64,000 bases of DNA from Isoetes taiwanensis (lineage: Eukaryota; Streptophyta; Lycopodiopsida; Isoetales; Isoetaceae), in the NCBI GenBank assembly GCA_021234155.1, contig JAJEKV010000003.1, forward strand, positions 12,149,819 to 12,213,818, in the 5' to 3' direction. How positions within the stretch are numbered: the stretch's first letter is position 1; every line of letters begins with the position of its first letter. The position numbers were made by a program, and so were the translations under genes. Of this stretch, positions 20,252-30,710 are shown piece after piece. Under the pieces are notes generated by a model, which had not been told where the DNA came from, did no database searches, and was given only the letters and a program-made list of their open reading frames with translations.

Positions 20252-21106
20252 ATGGATTTCACCCTCCGTGATTACACAGGCAAAGATTTGCCCACCCCGT
20301 TGATGGCGGTATTGCATTCTGTCTCGCTCCTACATTTTCTACCCCTGTTAAGGTCTCTGCAGCAGTTCCTAGCGAAGGCACAGGTGCTTCTGGTCTGCAA
20401 TCTCCTAGGGCCTTGAGAGAACAGACTCGGCTTGTTGAACTCAGCAAACTCAATATCCATAACGTTGACAATGAGAATAGGTAGTGGTCCATCCATATTA
20501 AAAGCAATTGTGGTTGTCTACATTTCAATCTTATGTATTGTCCTTGCAATGCAGGAAATTAGAGAATAGTATAGAAGAGTTAGAAATGTTAGGAATTGAA
20601 GGAGCTCCTTGCACCGGGAACCTGTCAAGTTTAAGGTACAGGAAGATCAACACTAAAAGTAACTTAAGCCAAGTGGTCTTTTACAAGTTTCATTGGAATT
20701 CCCTTAATGGTGGATACTGTGTATAGGGCTGAAGACACGCTTAGGAAATCTGCAAGAAACTTTTGAAGTTCAAGCTGAAGAGATATTATTCCTGCGCAAA
20801 GATATACGTGTAACACATAGCAGAGTAAGTCTATTGTTCACATTGTTTAGTATCTTCTGTCTTGTTAAAAGTTGCCGTGGTTGAGCCATAATATGGCCTT
20901 ATCACTTGCTTATGAAAGTTCAAATTCAGGAAATGAAAGTTGAAAGAGATGTGTATGCCGAAGAGATAGGAAGATTACAAAAGCTTATCAGAAGCCTCAA
21001 AGGCTATCGGGATCACATGACAAATGAGAACAAAACGCTCTCACGTGTGAGAGACAAGGTGACACGTCTGGAGCTTTCTAACCAACACTTGACAGGTTGC
21101 ATACTG
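20252..21106 (+). pseudogene. Captured spliced gene fragment encoding a coiled-coil protein
   Basis: A plus-strand start (MDFTLRDYTGKDLPTP, ATG at 20252) is followed, after one frame change, by TPVKVSAAVPSEGTGASGLQ and REQTRLVELSKLNI up to 20480. Exon 2 (20555-20635, KLENSIEELEMLGIEGAP), exon 3 (20727-20824, LGNLQETFEVQAEEILFLRK) and exon 4 (20930-21106, VYAEEIGRLQKLIRSLKGY) all have GT/AG borders. The phase agrees between exons 1-2 and 3-4 but not 2-3. Long heptad runs predict coiled coil. It looks like the 5' part of a host gene picked up by the transposon with introns still in place. The parent gene is unknown. Confidence 0.55.
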
Positions 21107-21764
21107 GTGAGTAATCTCTAATGGAACTTTGTTTATCTGAATACAGCAGAAGATTTGGTTCGCTTCTTTCTGCATCCATATTGTTACTAATACTAAATGC
21201 TAAAGATGTTCAACAGGGTCATTCTTGGGCTCATGCATAGATGGTAAAAAAGAGAGGCGTGTAAAAACTCCACCACTTTGAAGAAATCAGATCTCCTATT
21301 TGCAGATCTCTTCAGTGCTTATTGTTTCGATTAATCTGATTTACGCTACCAAATTAATGAGCATTCGTAGACAAATGTCGTGCTATTCACACACGTTTAT
21401 TAAATCTCAAAGGAGTGTTTATTTCGTGCCTTATTATGGTATTACAAACCTATTACAATGTAGCAAGATGGGTTCAAGTCCCGTAGCATGTCCTATTGCA
21501 TTGCTTGCCTTTTTCATACTACAGTGGATGTTTGATGCTACAGTATTCGCTATGCCATGCATATTCAATATGTTTATATTGATGCTACAGTATTTGCTAT
21601 ACTATGTAAGTTCAATTGTGGCAATATGTTGATATCTCTATCCATTCTTAGATAATCATATGATGAGAATTATGCAAGTGTTTGGTTTGTATTAACTGCT
21701 TTTCTATTTTTTTCATCAATCTTTACACAATTCCTAAGGCCATTAAAGTTTTCCTTCTTTGTTA

Positions 21765-22130
21765 GGGCCCGAAGGGCCAAAAATTTTTTTTAGTATAACT
21801 ACCATTAACATTAATTAATACAAACCATTGCATTTCACTTAAAAATAAAATCCCCCCTTAAACCCCCTTTGGTTTGGGTGCATATTCACACGGGGGGTGA
21901 CGTAGGACGGCGAGAGCCCTTAAAATCATGTTATACATGTATAAAATCAATACCATATAGTATATTGTCTTAAATCTTATAGTATTTCGCAAACTGTGTT
22001 ATACAGTATATCAAAATTTGTACACGACAAGTACACTACTAATACTTTCGGCCGGAATGACATCCACGACGTCTGATAAACATAAACCTGCACAATAAAT
22101 TTGTTTGTAAACACGTGTCAACGAAAGAAA
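21765..22130 (+). mobile_element. Foldback/MITE-like element, copy nested in the 15.3-kb element
   Basis: It begins GGGCCCGAAGGGCCAAAAAT and then carries AAATCCCCCCTTAAACCCCC, GGTTTGGGTGCATATTCACA, a GGGGGGTGACGTAGGACGGC block and an AT-rich stretch. All of these recur, partly inverted, in the element at 62640-63640. The right end is not defined. Confidence 0.65.
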
Positions 22131-22145
22131 TGAAAAGATAAGGAG

Positions 22146-22157
22146 ATCACACGACGC
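22146..22157 (+). promoter_or_regulatory. Copy of the ATCACACGACGC motif
   Basis: An exact copy of ATCACACGACGC, just downstream of gene H and 720 bases from the right TIR. Confidence 0.4.
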
Positions 22158-22167
22158 GAAACTATCT

Positions 22168-22425
22168 CTACGCAGTTAAGTAGCTCCGATTAAGGTGGTT
22201 ACCATTTGCGGGCAATTTTGGGAAGCTGTTTTTGGTGGAGATTAGCTCTTTGGCCATATCAGAAGGGGTATATGCATGTCGTATTGTTATACTTTCCACT
22301 TTCCGGCCGCTAGAATTCAACTTGAACTCTTTTATCCTACCTATCCAATGTGTCCGCACGTCTGATCGCCTTTGTCGCTTAACTCTATGCTCGCCTCCCT
22401 CGTTGATGGCGGCATACTCACCCAC
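22168..22425 (-). CDS. Gene H of the 15.3-kb element, small basic protein, unidentified
   Basis: An intact 85-residue frame starts at 22425 (MGEYAAINEGGEHRVKRQRR...). It has a basic KRQRR patch, then HWIGRIKEFKLNSSGRKVES and a helical SDMAKELISTKNS. There is no family match. It is the last gene before the right end and could encode a short DNA- or RNA-binding accessory protein, which is only a guess from composition. Confidence 0.35.
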   Translation of the reverse strand: MGEYAAINEGGEHRVKRQRRSDVRTHWIGRIKEFKLNSSGRKVESITIRHAYTPSDMAKELISTKNSFPKLPANGNHLNRSYLTA

Positions 22426-22847
22426 CTAACCTATTGAGACAAAACCTCCCACTTCTTGACCTTGGGAGTTCTCAGAAATGGGGCAAGAACACGTAAATTA
22501 CAGGAGACATGGATTGCGATGAGGAGTGAAGGCGGAGAGGATGCACATAGAGGCGACGGAGTGATCAAAGACAGGTTTGGCGCCAAAATTTGACAAGGGA
22601 GTTGGTGACGCTGACAGTAGGCGGTCAAAGTCACCATTATTTTGGGCGGCGAAGCGACTCCCGAAAAATACGGGCCATTAAAATGGTTGCAATAAAAGCG
22701 CAGGCATCCCCTATGAAAATACGCCACGTGGATGCCAAGTAAGCCTGCTCATCTTCTACCTGCCAAGTAATACTGACTTTCGTAAAAAAGGCGCAAACCT
22801 GATTGGTCCTGGCGAATCTGACGTGGAAATCTTTAACCCAAGATAAG

Positions 22848-22882
22848 GGCCATTTTCAGACCCCAAATCCGCCCTAATGTCA
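22848..22882 (-). repeat. Right terminus of the 15.3-kb element: TIR plus TCA target duplication
   Basis: CCATTTTCAGACCCCAAATC through GCCCTAATG (ending 22879) is the inverse of 7574-7605. TCA at 22880-22882 matches the left copy at 7571-7573. Confidence 0.92.
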
Positions 22883-23917
22883 AACCATCTGTTGCGGGGG
22901 AAGGTGGTAGTGCCTGAGGTTCGCCGTGAGCGGCCTCTCCCAAAGCATCTTTCTGCAGCCGTCAGCTGAGCAGATTTCTCTTGAAGTGTGGGAAGTTGCA
23001 GCAGTCCCGCCAGATCATGCTCAAGCAACTGGGTATAGGTCCCTGCACGGTCGTAGTCCAGGCGCAGCTGGGCACACGTTGTGTTGAGGTAGTAGATGCA
23101 CGGGGAGCCTCCCAATGGAGATGCATGAACAGGGGCCGGTGGTCCGAGTCTACTTCCTCGTCCCGAGTATCTGTCCCGATGGAAAAATGAATAACCAGTG
23201 CATCCCGCCTCAACCAGCCAGATAATCCACCACACCGGAGCCGCCCCTTGGTTCTCCCCTGTCTACAAGTGCGCAAGAAATGGAAGACGGCCATTGTTCC
23301 AACCCATTACAAATAACCAGGTCAAAGATACTACCCAGCAACAACAACTGCATGTCATAGCGCGAAATATGGCTGTCGTCTGATATCCTTGACCAAGCCA
23401 CGTCTGCGGGGTTCAACTGCAAGACGTCCTCTGCCAGGGGCTCAAATTTTGGAACCTGCTCGGCTCCTGTGCGTGCATTAAAGTCGCCAAGCAACGTAAC
23501 CTTGCCCAACTGTTTGTGCTACTGTATGTCATCATATAGATCGACATAGGGCTCCAATCGATCCACATCTGAATGAGTGTTATAAAAGTTGCTCTCGGCA
23601 TGTGGAAAGTAGCATGCTGCTATGAGAAGAGTGTCGCCACTGTCATCTTTTCGCACCCACAAGTAGCGATTGTACACAATACTGTTTTGTGCAACGACTG
23701 AGTGCCTCAAGGTTGCATAGTAGTAGCAGGCAACCCCGCCATGCCCTCGCTTGCCTGTGCACTCATTGAACACCGAGAAATGCAGATAGTCTGGGAGGTC
23801 CGGTAGTCTATGCCCTGCATGCTCCCATGTTTCCATGAGGAAAATGAGATCCATATCTGGTGCAATAGCGTTGAGACTCTCGCCGCGGGGGAAGCCCCGA
23901 CAGTTCCAAGACACCAT
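22883..23917 (-). pseudogene. LINE ORF2, endonuclease part
   Basis: ATG at 23917 gives VSWNCRGFP, the usual start of an apurinic-like (EEP) endonuclease in plant LINEs. LIFLMETWEHAG (the catalytic Glu motif), LLGDFNARTG (the GDFN motif, about 23500) and SDHRPLFMHL (the catalytic Asp-His motif, about 23150) follow, across at least three frameshifts. The domain nicks target DNA to prime reverse transcription. The linker ends Arg-Asn-Arg-Trp-Phe-Asp at the transposon insertion point and resumes at 7570. Confidence 0.9.
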
Positions 23918-24179
23918 CCGGAGGCACAGTTCCTATTTGTTGGCATTCGATGTGGACGCTCGATGATCCGCCCGGTTAAGGGAGCGGTGTCGCGGCGCCC
24001 GAAAGCGGCGGAGCGGGCGGAAGCAAGAGGTGCGAGGTATCGGCGGCAAAAGAAGAAAGAAGAAGCAGCGGAAAGCAGGAGGGAAAAGAACAACGACGCA
24101 TTGCCTCGGCGACCTCAACAGCGCCCGGCCTGATGCGGCGCTTGCCCCTGACAAGCTGCGGCCCCACACGACCGGACGC

Positions 24180-25505
24180 CCACGACTGCCGGCAAATACG
24201 TACGGCTGGACTCTGTTGCATCGGGGTGAGATCCTAATTCGACTTACGAAGCAGTCCCTTCGATTTGCCTACTCGACGCTTGATGGCCTCACGCGATACT
24301 CGCATATGCTAAATCGCGGAAGGTGACAATGCGCCGGGCGACCAGGCGTTGAGTCCCAAGGCGGCTTGCTCTAGCAATGTGTACCATAGTTGGGAATGAC
24401 ATTCGAGATAGGATCTCATCCTGGATGCGCTTGGTGAGATCTTCTCATGCCTCCTTCGAGAGTCCACGCACCACCACATTATGGCGCCGTGCTGCTCGCT
24501 CCCGCGCTCCACCGAGTCAAGGGCAACATTAGTCGCCCCATCAGTGACGCTTTGCTGGCCGGAGGTGTGGGCCGCTCACAGCGGAGGGCGTGTGGTGTGC
24601 GAGATGGAGGAGGTGGTGTCTCGCCCCGCTCGTTTGTCGCACCTGTGGGCGTAGGGGGCACGCGGCGCTTGGCTGTCCATATGTTGCGGCCTCTGCTGCC
24701 TGGAGTCGGGAGCCTAGCTCTTGTTGGAATCTCTGCTGCTTAGCCAACTCATTTGTGCAGTGCCGCAGGTGTTCATGGACCTCAAAGATGGAGGCCGCGC
24801 CTGTTTGGCCAAGTGGTTGCTTTGAGCTCCCCGGAATCTCCCCGATCTTGTGTCTCCCCGCCCTACTCTGCAGGGTTCTTAGCTCTGCCTGGCTGGCTTC
24901 GACGATGGCTCGGACGTTTCGTATCACGGTGGCATACCCCTCAGCTTCTGAATTGAGGCGGGAAATAGTTGCTACTGTATCCTGCTCAACACCCTGCTTG
25001 TCGCATGCCATAGTCTCCATGGTGGTGAGGAGGGAATCCACGCTGAAGCTTCGCAAATTCGGCAAGGCCTTGCTTATCCTGTTGCCTCTCAAAGTGGGCC
25101 GAAGCCCCGCTTCTAACTTCTTTGCCGTCATACGGGTCTCCATCTCGTAACCCGTTGCCTTTCACGCCAACCGCCTTTTTAGCATGTGGGATCTTTGAGG
25201 ACCGTATGTCTGCCAATCCCGCAATCCGGGTTACGTTACTCTCGACCGTTCCTCCAAATGTTTCATGGTCCTCGCTGCATTGTCTTGGGGCTTGAACAGC
25301 CTTCATCCATCTCCTGAGTCAATCTCATAGATTGGGCCTTTGCCCGAGCTTCCCTCCTCATGGAAGGGGTTTCTCCCTTGTCTTTGTTATCTGACCGGGC
25401 CCGTTTTCGCGGCGGCCCCTCCCCCTAGTTCTCCCAGGTGGGCTGGGGCTGGGGGATGTCTCCCTCCAAATGGGGGTCTGGGCAAGGGGCTACAGAAGGG
25501 GCCAT
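24180..25505 (-). pseudogene. LINE ORF1, RRM-type RNA-binding protein
   Basis: ATG at 25505 starts a Pro-rich region. A stop at about 25425 is followed by a basic PPRKRARSDNKDK patch. A long helical region (24541-25143 frame, including QAELRTLQSRAGRH) contains coiled-coil heptads. A C-terminal block reads VVVRGLSKEA (about 24480), then LTKRIQDEIL, ARASRLGTQRL and ARRIVTFRDLAYASIARG, which fits the RRM-like domain of L1-type ORF1 proteins. The protein would coat LINE RNA. Several frame changes are present. The boundary with ORF2 is approximate. Confidence 0.75.
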
Positions 25506-25686
25506 GAAGTTGTATGGTATGGATGGGGGTTAAAGAGTTAAAGTGCTATGAAGAATTGAAAGATGTTTATAAGCATAAACGATACCCGCCCTCAGTGGTT
25601 GGCACGGGGGGGTTTGGGGGGGTTCAACCCTGTGGGGGGGAGGTTTGATTCTGGCTACTGTCGGAATACTTTTGGTAGGGGCTATG

Positions 25687-25940
25687 CTGCTATATATGCA
25701 GAATATTGTTGCCTTGCCTTTTTCCAATTGAGATGCTATACTCTAAATGTTGTATGCATTGCTACTACATATGCAGAGTATTATTTTATCGTAGAGTATT
25801 ATTTTATCGTGTCTTTATTCAAGTGAAATGCATACTACCTAATGTGACGTGAAGGTGTACCTCTGAATTACCTTGTGTTGGAGTCCAGCTTGAACTTGTG
25901 GCAGCATGGAGCCATTGGTAAGGGTCAAAAAATACACAGC
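25687..25940 (+). repeat. Dispersed direct repeat, copy 1 (~240 bp)
   Basis: This segment, including GCAGAATATTGTTGCC and CCTAATGTGACGTGAAGGTG up to CAAAAAATACACAG, recurs at 26629-26865. Copy 1 has an extra internal duplication of AGAGTATTATTTTATCGT. Confidence 0.85.
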
Positions 25941-26628
25941 ATGGTTCCAGAAATGGATTTAAGAAGGATCTTTTATCGTAATCAATGTGATCGACATGTA
26001 TGTAGAACGTGAGTTCCCTTGATAATACAACATGGTTTTCATCAACAGAAGCGTGGACAATTTTGTTGAGTGCCCACAAAACTTAAGTACGTAGGAAGAT
26101 CCCCGGTTTAAATTTTCCTTTTAAGGGAGATCCACAGCCCAGATTCGTCTTGTATAGTCTTTTATAGCCCTATTTTAGAGGGCATAATTGGCAAGTATCA
26201 TGGCGCTGATAAAATCACCATCGATTGGGGGGCATCTTGATATGGCATCTATATACTCTTTCCCAATGCTCGATAATAACATTCGTAGATAGATATTCAT
26301 TCCCCTGCACCAAATTGTTAGCTTCAAAAGCTAATGATTGATAACTGGAAACTATATGCAAAGTAGCCCTACACAAAAATTGCATAAGAATATAAAAATT
26401 GCTTACAGAGAGGCCCTACACAAAACAAAAAACAATTATCTGCTTCTCACTCATTTTTTCCAGGTCTATGCCTGGTCAGTTTCAACTATGAGACGCAAAC
26501 ATCTTTAGAGATCAATACATATTCATATAGGGGAACTTTAGAGCTCCTGCTGCAACTTAATAAGCCCATCAGCAAGCTGCTCTGTAGGACACTACCATAA
26601 CTTCAGAGATTTCCATCTTGGTTTGTAT

Positions 26629-26865
26629 TGCTGCTACATATGCAGAATATTATTGCCTTCCCTTTTTCCAATTGAGATGCTATACTCTAAATGTTGTATG
26701 CCTTGCTACTACATATGCAGAGTATTATTTTATCATGTCTTTACTCAAGTGAAATGCATACTACCTAATGTGACGTGAAGGTGTACCTCTGAATTACCTT
26801 GTGCTGGAGTCCAGCTTGAACTTGTGGCAGCATGGAGCCATTGATAAGGGTCAAAAAATACACAG
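26629..26865 (+). repeat. Dispersed direct repeat, copy 2
   Basis: Matches 25687-25940 in the same orientation, about 0.94 kb away. Nothing coding is seen in either copy. Confidence 0.85.
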
Positions 26866-28656
26866 TTAGCTTCTGCCACATGGTTGGCATACAACACTGT
26901 GGATTTATTAGACACATCATAGCACAATTTGTTTTCCTGTTTAAATTCAGACAGTACATCTACAAAATAATGTTTAGGATTTCTTTTAAGGTAAGCTAAA
27001 ATAATTCAGTCTTATGGCCTAGATACCGGCTATAACTTTAGAACCTACAAAAAATGTATGTTTCCAAGGGCAAGGGGAAGTCATTATGGAGTGCTGCAAT
27101 CTGCCATCCTTGGAGGCATAAGGCATCTACACTATTCTCCCTATGAGCATTCCTACATATATGGATTTTTTTTATTCTTACCAATATCTTAAGATGTGGA
27201 ATCGCATTGCGATGGTTGTAGTCTATCTCAATGAGGCAGAGCTGCCCAGACTTTTGCGTTGTTTCTGTAGCAAGAAATTTAAGAAAGAAAAAACCAATTA
27301 GTAATTGAGTTGCAAATTTATTTCACATGCATTACAACGTTGACAAATCCAAGTAGGTCCTGCGACATAGATCACACATGCTTACTTACAGCTCCATGCA
27401 TCACAAAAAAATAAAATAAATGCTCTTAAAGCAACTCTTGGATAACAAGAACTTACCAAATTGGGTTAACCTTTTTACGGATGCATTCTTTTTTGTTTCG
27501 AGCACTGCAATTTAAAGAAATCAATAATAGTCATCTTATGTTGACAGATGTTGAAAAATTAATAGATGGGGAATGATTAAATACTTTGAACAAAAGATAG
27601 ACATGCAAAAATACCCAAATGGAAATACATACTCTGCGAAGGTTCTTTTGTAAATGGAAATACATACTCTGGGATGGCTCCTTCTGTTTGCCCTAAGCTC
27701 AAAGTGTATTCTTTATAATGGCAATTGGCTGCAAGCCTCAGTAGCAATAACATATACAAGAAACTTATCGCGGCGGCCAAGGCCGCCGCGAACGTTTCTC
27801 TTTCTCGACCCCATGTCCTCAACCTATGCACTCATCAGCGCTTCAGATGGTCCACCTTTCCATCCCTTTTGTCTTCAATCAGAATTATATTTAGTTCATA
27901 TGACAACTCAAGTAAGGTGGGACTTGAACCCGCAATGTTGCTATATGTTTGATGTCGCCTGAGGAGACTCTCCTCGTTTGTTTATGTTTATAGATTTCCA
28001 GTGTTGAGGAGGAGGAGTTATGTCATGCCATTTGGCATCAAGTTCTATGAACATTAACCTTATTATTTAGTTGCAAGTGGATTTGAGAAAGGCTATCAAG
28101 AATTGCTACGTTAATGATCAAATAGACCTTAAGGATCCCTATAAAGGTGTTGTATACATGCATGATCTTATATATCTAGATTCTATAGCAATACCATCTT
28201 GAGCGTTGGGCAAAGTCCGATGACAATTAAACCAACGGGTTTAGGAAAAAAATTGGAATAAGTTAGTGCATTGCAGGAAGCCAATAAAATTACTTAAGAG
28301 TTTTCTATGAACATAATGCGAATCCAGACTCTAAATTTAACTTATCATATTACTTAACAAAATGTTACCTAAGAACACATTAGTAAATTTTTTGGTTGGG
28401 CCTAAAAAGTTTGCCCAACATGACTCTTGGAGCACAGGGTGAGGATTTTATTTTGATATACAAAGTGTAGGCAGTTTTTCTGAAGCTCTTAATTTGACGC
28501 ATTTTAGCTCACAAATTTGATGGCTAACACATGTGTGAAAGAGTCAGGAATCGAAGACTGAGTATTCCCAAATGGTTTTACTGCCAAATTGCCTTCTTGA
28601 TTTTAAGAATGCTCTGCATCTCTATGCAAAAAAGACGCTGTAAAAAGTTCTGAGAA
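26866..28656. other. Intergenic DNA, no gene recognised
   Basis: AT-rich with scattered short frames. A B-box-like GGGTTCAAGTCCC occurs on the minus strand near 27935-27923, possibly another SINE head, without a convincing A box. Confidence 0.4.
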
Positions 28657-28888
28657 TTGGTACTGTTAGAGATTCATTCGGGAATAGCTTCTTGCACAGC
28701 TGCAGCCATGGCGATGGCAGTTACAGATCCAACTCTGGCACTTCTGTTCATCTTGAGCCTGCTAGAATCTAGCCCTGAAACAGGGGCCATATTTCTTAGT
28801 TGCCACAAAGAGGCACTGCTTTGCTGCTGTAGCGCTGAAGAATCAGTAGAAAACCCATTTCAAACACTCTGAGATTTGATCGCCATCT
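28657..28888 (-). pseudogene. Possible plastid transit-peptide exon, broken
   Basis: ATG at 28888 gives MAIKSQSV followed by a stop. The same frame then continues without a break with a Ser/Ala/Gln-rich, acid-poor segment containing SALQQQSSASLWQLRNMAP and RSARVGSVTAIAMAAAVQEA. The composition is that of a chloroplast transit peptide. The mature enzyme is not recognisable downstream, so the gene of origin is unknown. Confidence 0.3.
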
Positions 28889-29464
28889 TATTTGATGGAT
28901 TTGAGCTCTACTGATGCCAGAAATCGAAATCTTTCGCATTTTTGAACCCATCTCTCTTTAAATCTCTAGCCTGGGGCTTGGATGATTCATCTTTCTTTAG
29001 AAATTTCTTCTAGAAAGAACCCCCCTTTTTGCTTCTTGATTCCTGTTGTACCTCTTCTGAAATGGGTTCCCATTGCTTTGCCGCTGGTCTCCTACTGTCC
29101 AGCCCAGTTGCTTAAGATCCTTCCACCAGGAGCTCTGGCTATGGCGCTGCGGCCCTTGGGGCACATACCTTTGGATGTAGAAATGGTTATGCCGAGTTTC
29201 CAAATCCAGGAGAGCCATTATGCTTCAGGTAGCACCCACCATAACCGATTCTGCGGACTCTATGACAGGTGCAACCTGGGTGGATCCAATCTTCTTTGTT
29301 TCTTGAAATCAAGAGACTCCGGTCATCTCTAACATGGATCTGCCAAGCGCAAGGGGTCCTTGAGGCTTCATGGGATCGGAGCCTGATCATACTGCTGCAC
29401 TACAATTGCACCCATTTTGTGCTCACATACTGCAAAATCATAGAGGAAGCAAATAACCCACAAG

Positions 29465-30041
29465 TTAAGCGATTAATCCTTTACAAATTGCAGCAGATCT
29501 GGAATCCTCCACAAATTGCTGCAGATCCGGAAGGAGAAGAGGCGGATTTGAATTGAGGAGTGGAGAGAAGGGGGGCATAATAGGGATTCTCCATGAATCA
29601 AATATAGTGCCATAATCAGGAGAATAGCTCAAGTTCAGGTAGGAAATTCCCTCATTAAATGCCGGAATTGAACTGGAGAGATTATTGCTTGACAGATCCA
29701 GAAATGTTAACCCCTGTAGATTGATTATCTGGGGAGTAATTGATCCTCCAAGACCCAGATTAGGCAAGCTGATGTTTCTGATTTGGGTGGAGTTTGTGGC
29801 GCACAGAATTTCAAACCAGGAGCAAGGATCTGGATGGGTGGTGGCGTTCCAGGTTTGAAGAGATTGGTGCGGATCGAGGGTGATGGAATCCTTGAAATGG
29901 AGTAATACATCCAGATTAAGCTGGATTTGGGTGGAATAGGAAGAATTTTGAGCATCAACCGGAAGCAGATCTGGAGATATTAAGCAACATCCCAATGTAG
30001 GCAAAGCAGATCTGGAGGCAGAGCAGAGTCAGATCCGCCAT
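29465..30041 (-). pseudogene. LRR receptor N-terminal fragment
   Basis: ATG at 30041 gives a hydrophobic leader (MADLTLLCLQICFA). After a frame change come LDVLLHFKDSITLDPHQSLQ and DPCSWFEILCATNS, the N-terminal cap of plant LRR receptor-like proteins with its paired Cys. LGLGGSITPQIINLQGLTFL and LDLSSNNLSSSIPAF then form about two LRRs. The reading frame then loses LRR character and ends at 29465. No kinase follows. It is a truncated receptor relic; whether it came from a receptor kinase or a receptor-like protein cannot be told. Confidence 0.75.
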
Positions 30042-30710
30042 AAATGCATCTTTCATTTTTTTTTTTAAACTCCACGTGTTAACTCTACATCAATCCTCCG
30101 CACAAAAAAATTAGTCTTTTCTGAATTTAAGAAAACAGAAAATAAGGTACGTGTCAAGCTGTGGGCTCTTCTCAGCCCAGAAATATTAGACATCAATTTT
30201 TTAAGAACAAAATATACTGCTTTATATAGGTAGTGATTAGATAGATGTATTACAAATGGCTAGCATGCTCATTGTTGGCAATGCTCAGTCTATTATCTAT
30301 TTTTACCCGAGGGAACTCTAGGACCCGGCTCATCATTGTCTATGGTGTATCATGTACTTTTGATCACTATGGTCCAGCACATATATAATAATGTGGGATG
30401 TACAAAGCTATAGTTGTACATACTAGACTATGTCTTTTTTGCAGACAATTTGTCATTTATAGTTGTATAGATAATATAAATATTTAAGCTATATTTTTTT
30501 GTATTTTCCTTAATCCATGACGCTTTTTCACTTTCTTTTTTCGGACCAAAATCCTATCTCACCACAAATTATTGAGCGACGAACAGCCCATCAAAACACG
30601 CCATGTGGAAACCACGGCGCCTCAAGCTTACGGATATGCACCAGCTCAAAAAACGCTCAGGCATTTTCCGCGCTCTTCAAAGGGCATTCGCCTCATTCTT
30701 TTACTGAAAA

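Larger units (their letters stand above)
7574..22879. mobile_element. 15.3-kb multi-gene TIR DNA transposon inserted in the LINE
   Basis: The ends are inverted repeats of about 32 bp (CATTAGGGC...), flanked by a 3-bp TCA duplication. Deleting the element and one TCA restores the LINE ORF2 frame exactly, which fixes both ends. Contents, left to right: a 550-bp repeat present twice, a small plus-strand gene candidate, a decayed transposase-like gene on the plus strand, and four related minus-strand coiled-coil genes. These are followed by an unidentified minus-strand gene, an H3-like gene, a further minus-strand small gene, a captured spliced gene fragment, a nested foldback element, and a last small minus-strand gene. 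A 3-bp duplication is known for CACTA, PIF/Harbinger and Academ elements, but the CATTAGGGC end and the gene content do not settle the superfamily. The gene load is unusual for a plant TIR element. Confidence 0.85.
5081..25505 (-). mobile_element. L1-like LINE, split by a nested 15.3-kb element
   Basis: This is one minus-strand LINE copy: ORF1 (about 25505-24180), ORF2 endonuclease (23917-22883) and ORF2 reverse transcriptase (7573-5233), ending in an (AATAG)15 tail. Its own length is about 5.0 kb once the insert at 7574-22879 is removed. The two halves belong together because the ORF2 linker reads continuously through the empty site as Arg-Trp-Phe-Asp-Glu-Cys-Arg, a form usual in LINE endonuclease-RT linkers. 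Stops and frameshifts in both ORFs show that it is dead. No clear LINE target duplication could be picked out by eye. Confidence 0.88.

Noticed and set aside
21465-21486. tRNA or SINE head at GGGTTCAAGTCCCG
   Set aside because: Only the B box is convincing; no A box at proper distance and no paired stems.
7574-22879. Endogenous giant virus or Maverick-type element
   Set aside because: No capsid, packaging ATPase, B-family polymerase or integrase was recognised, and the 3-bp duplication with short TIRs fits a DNA transposon better.
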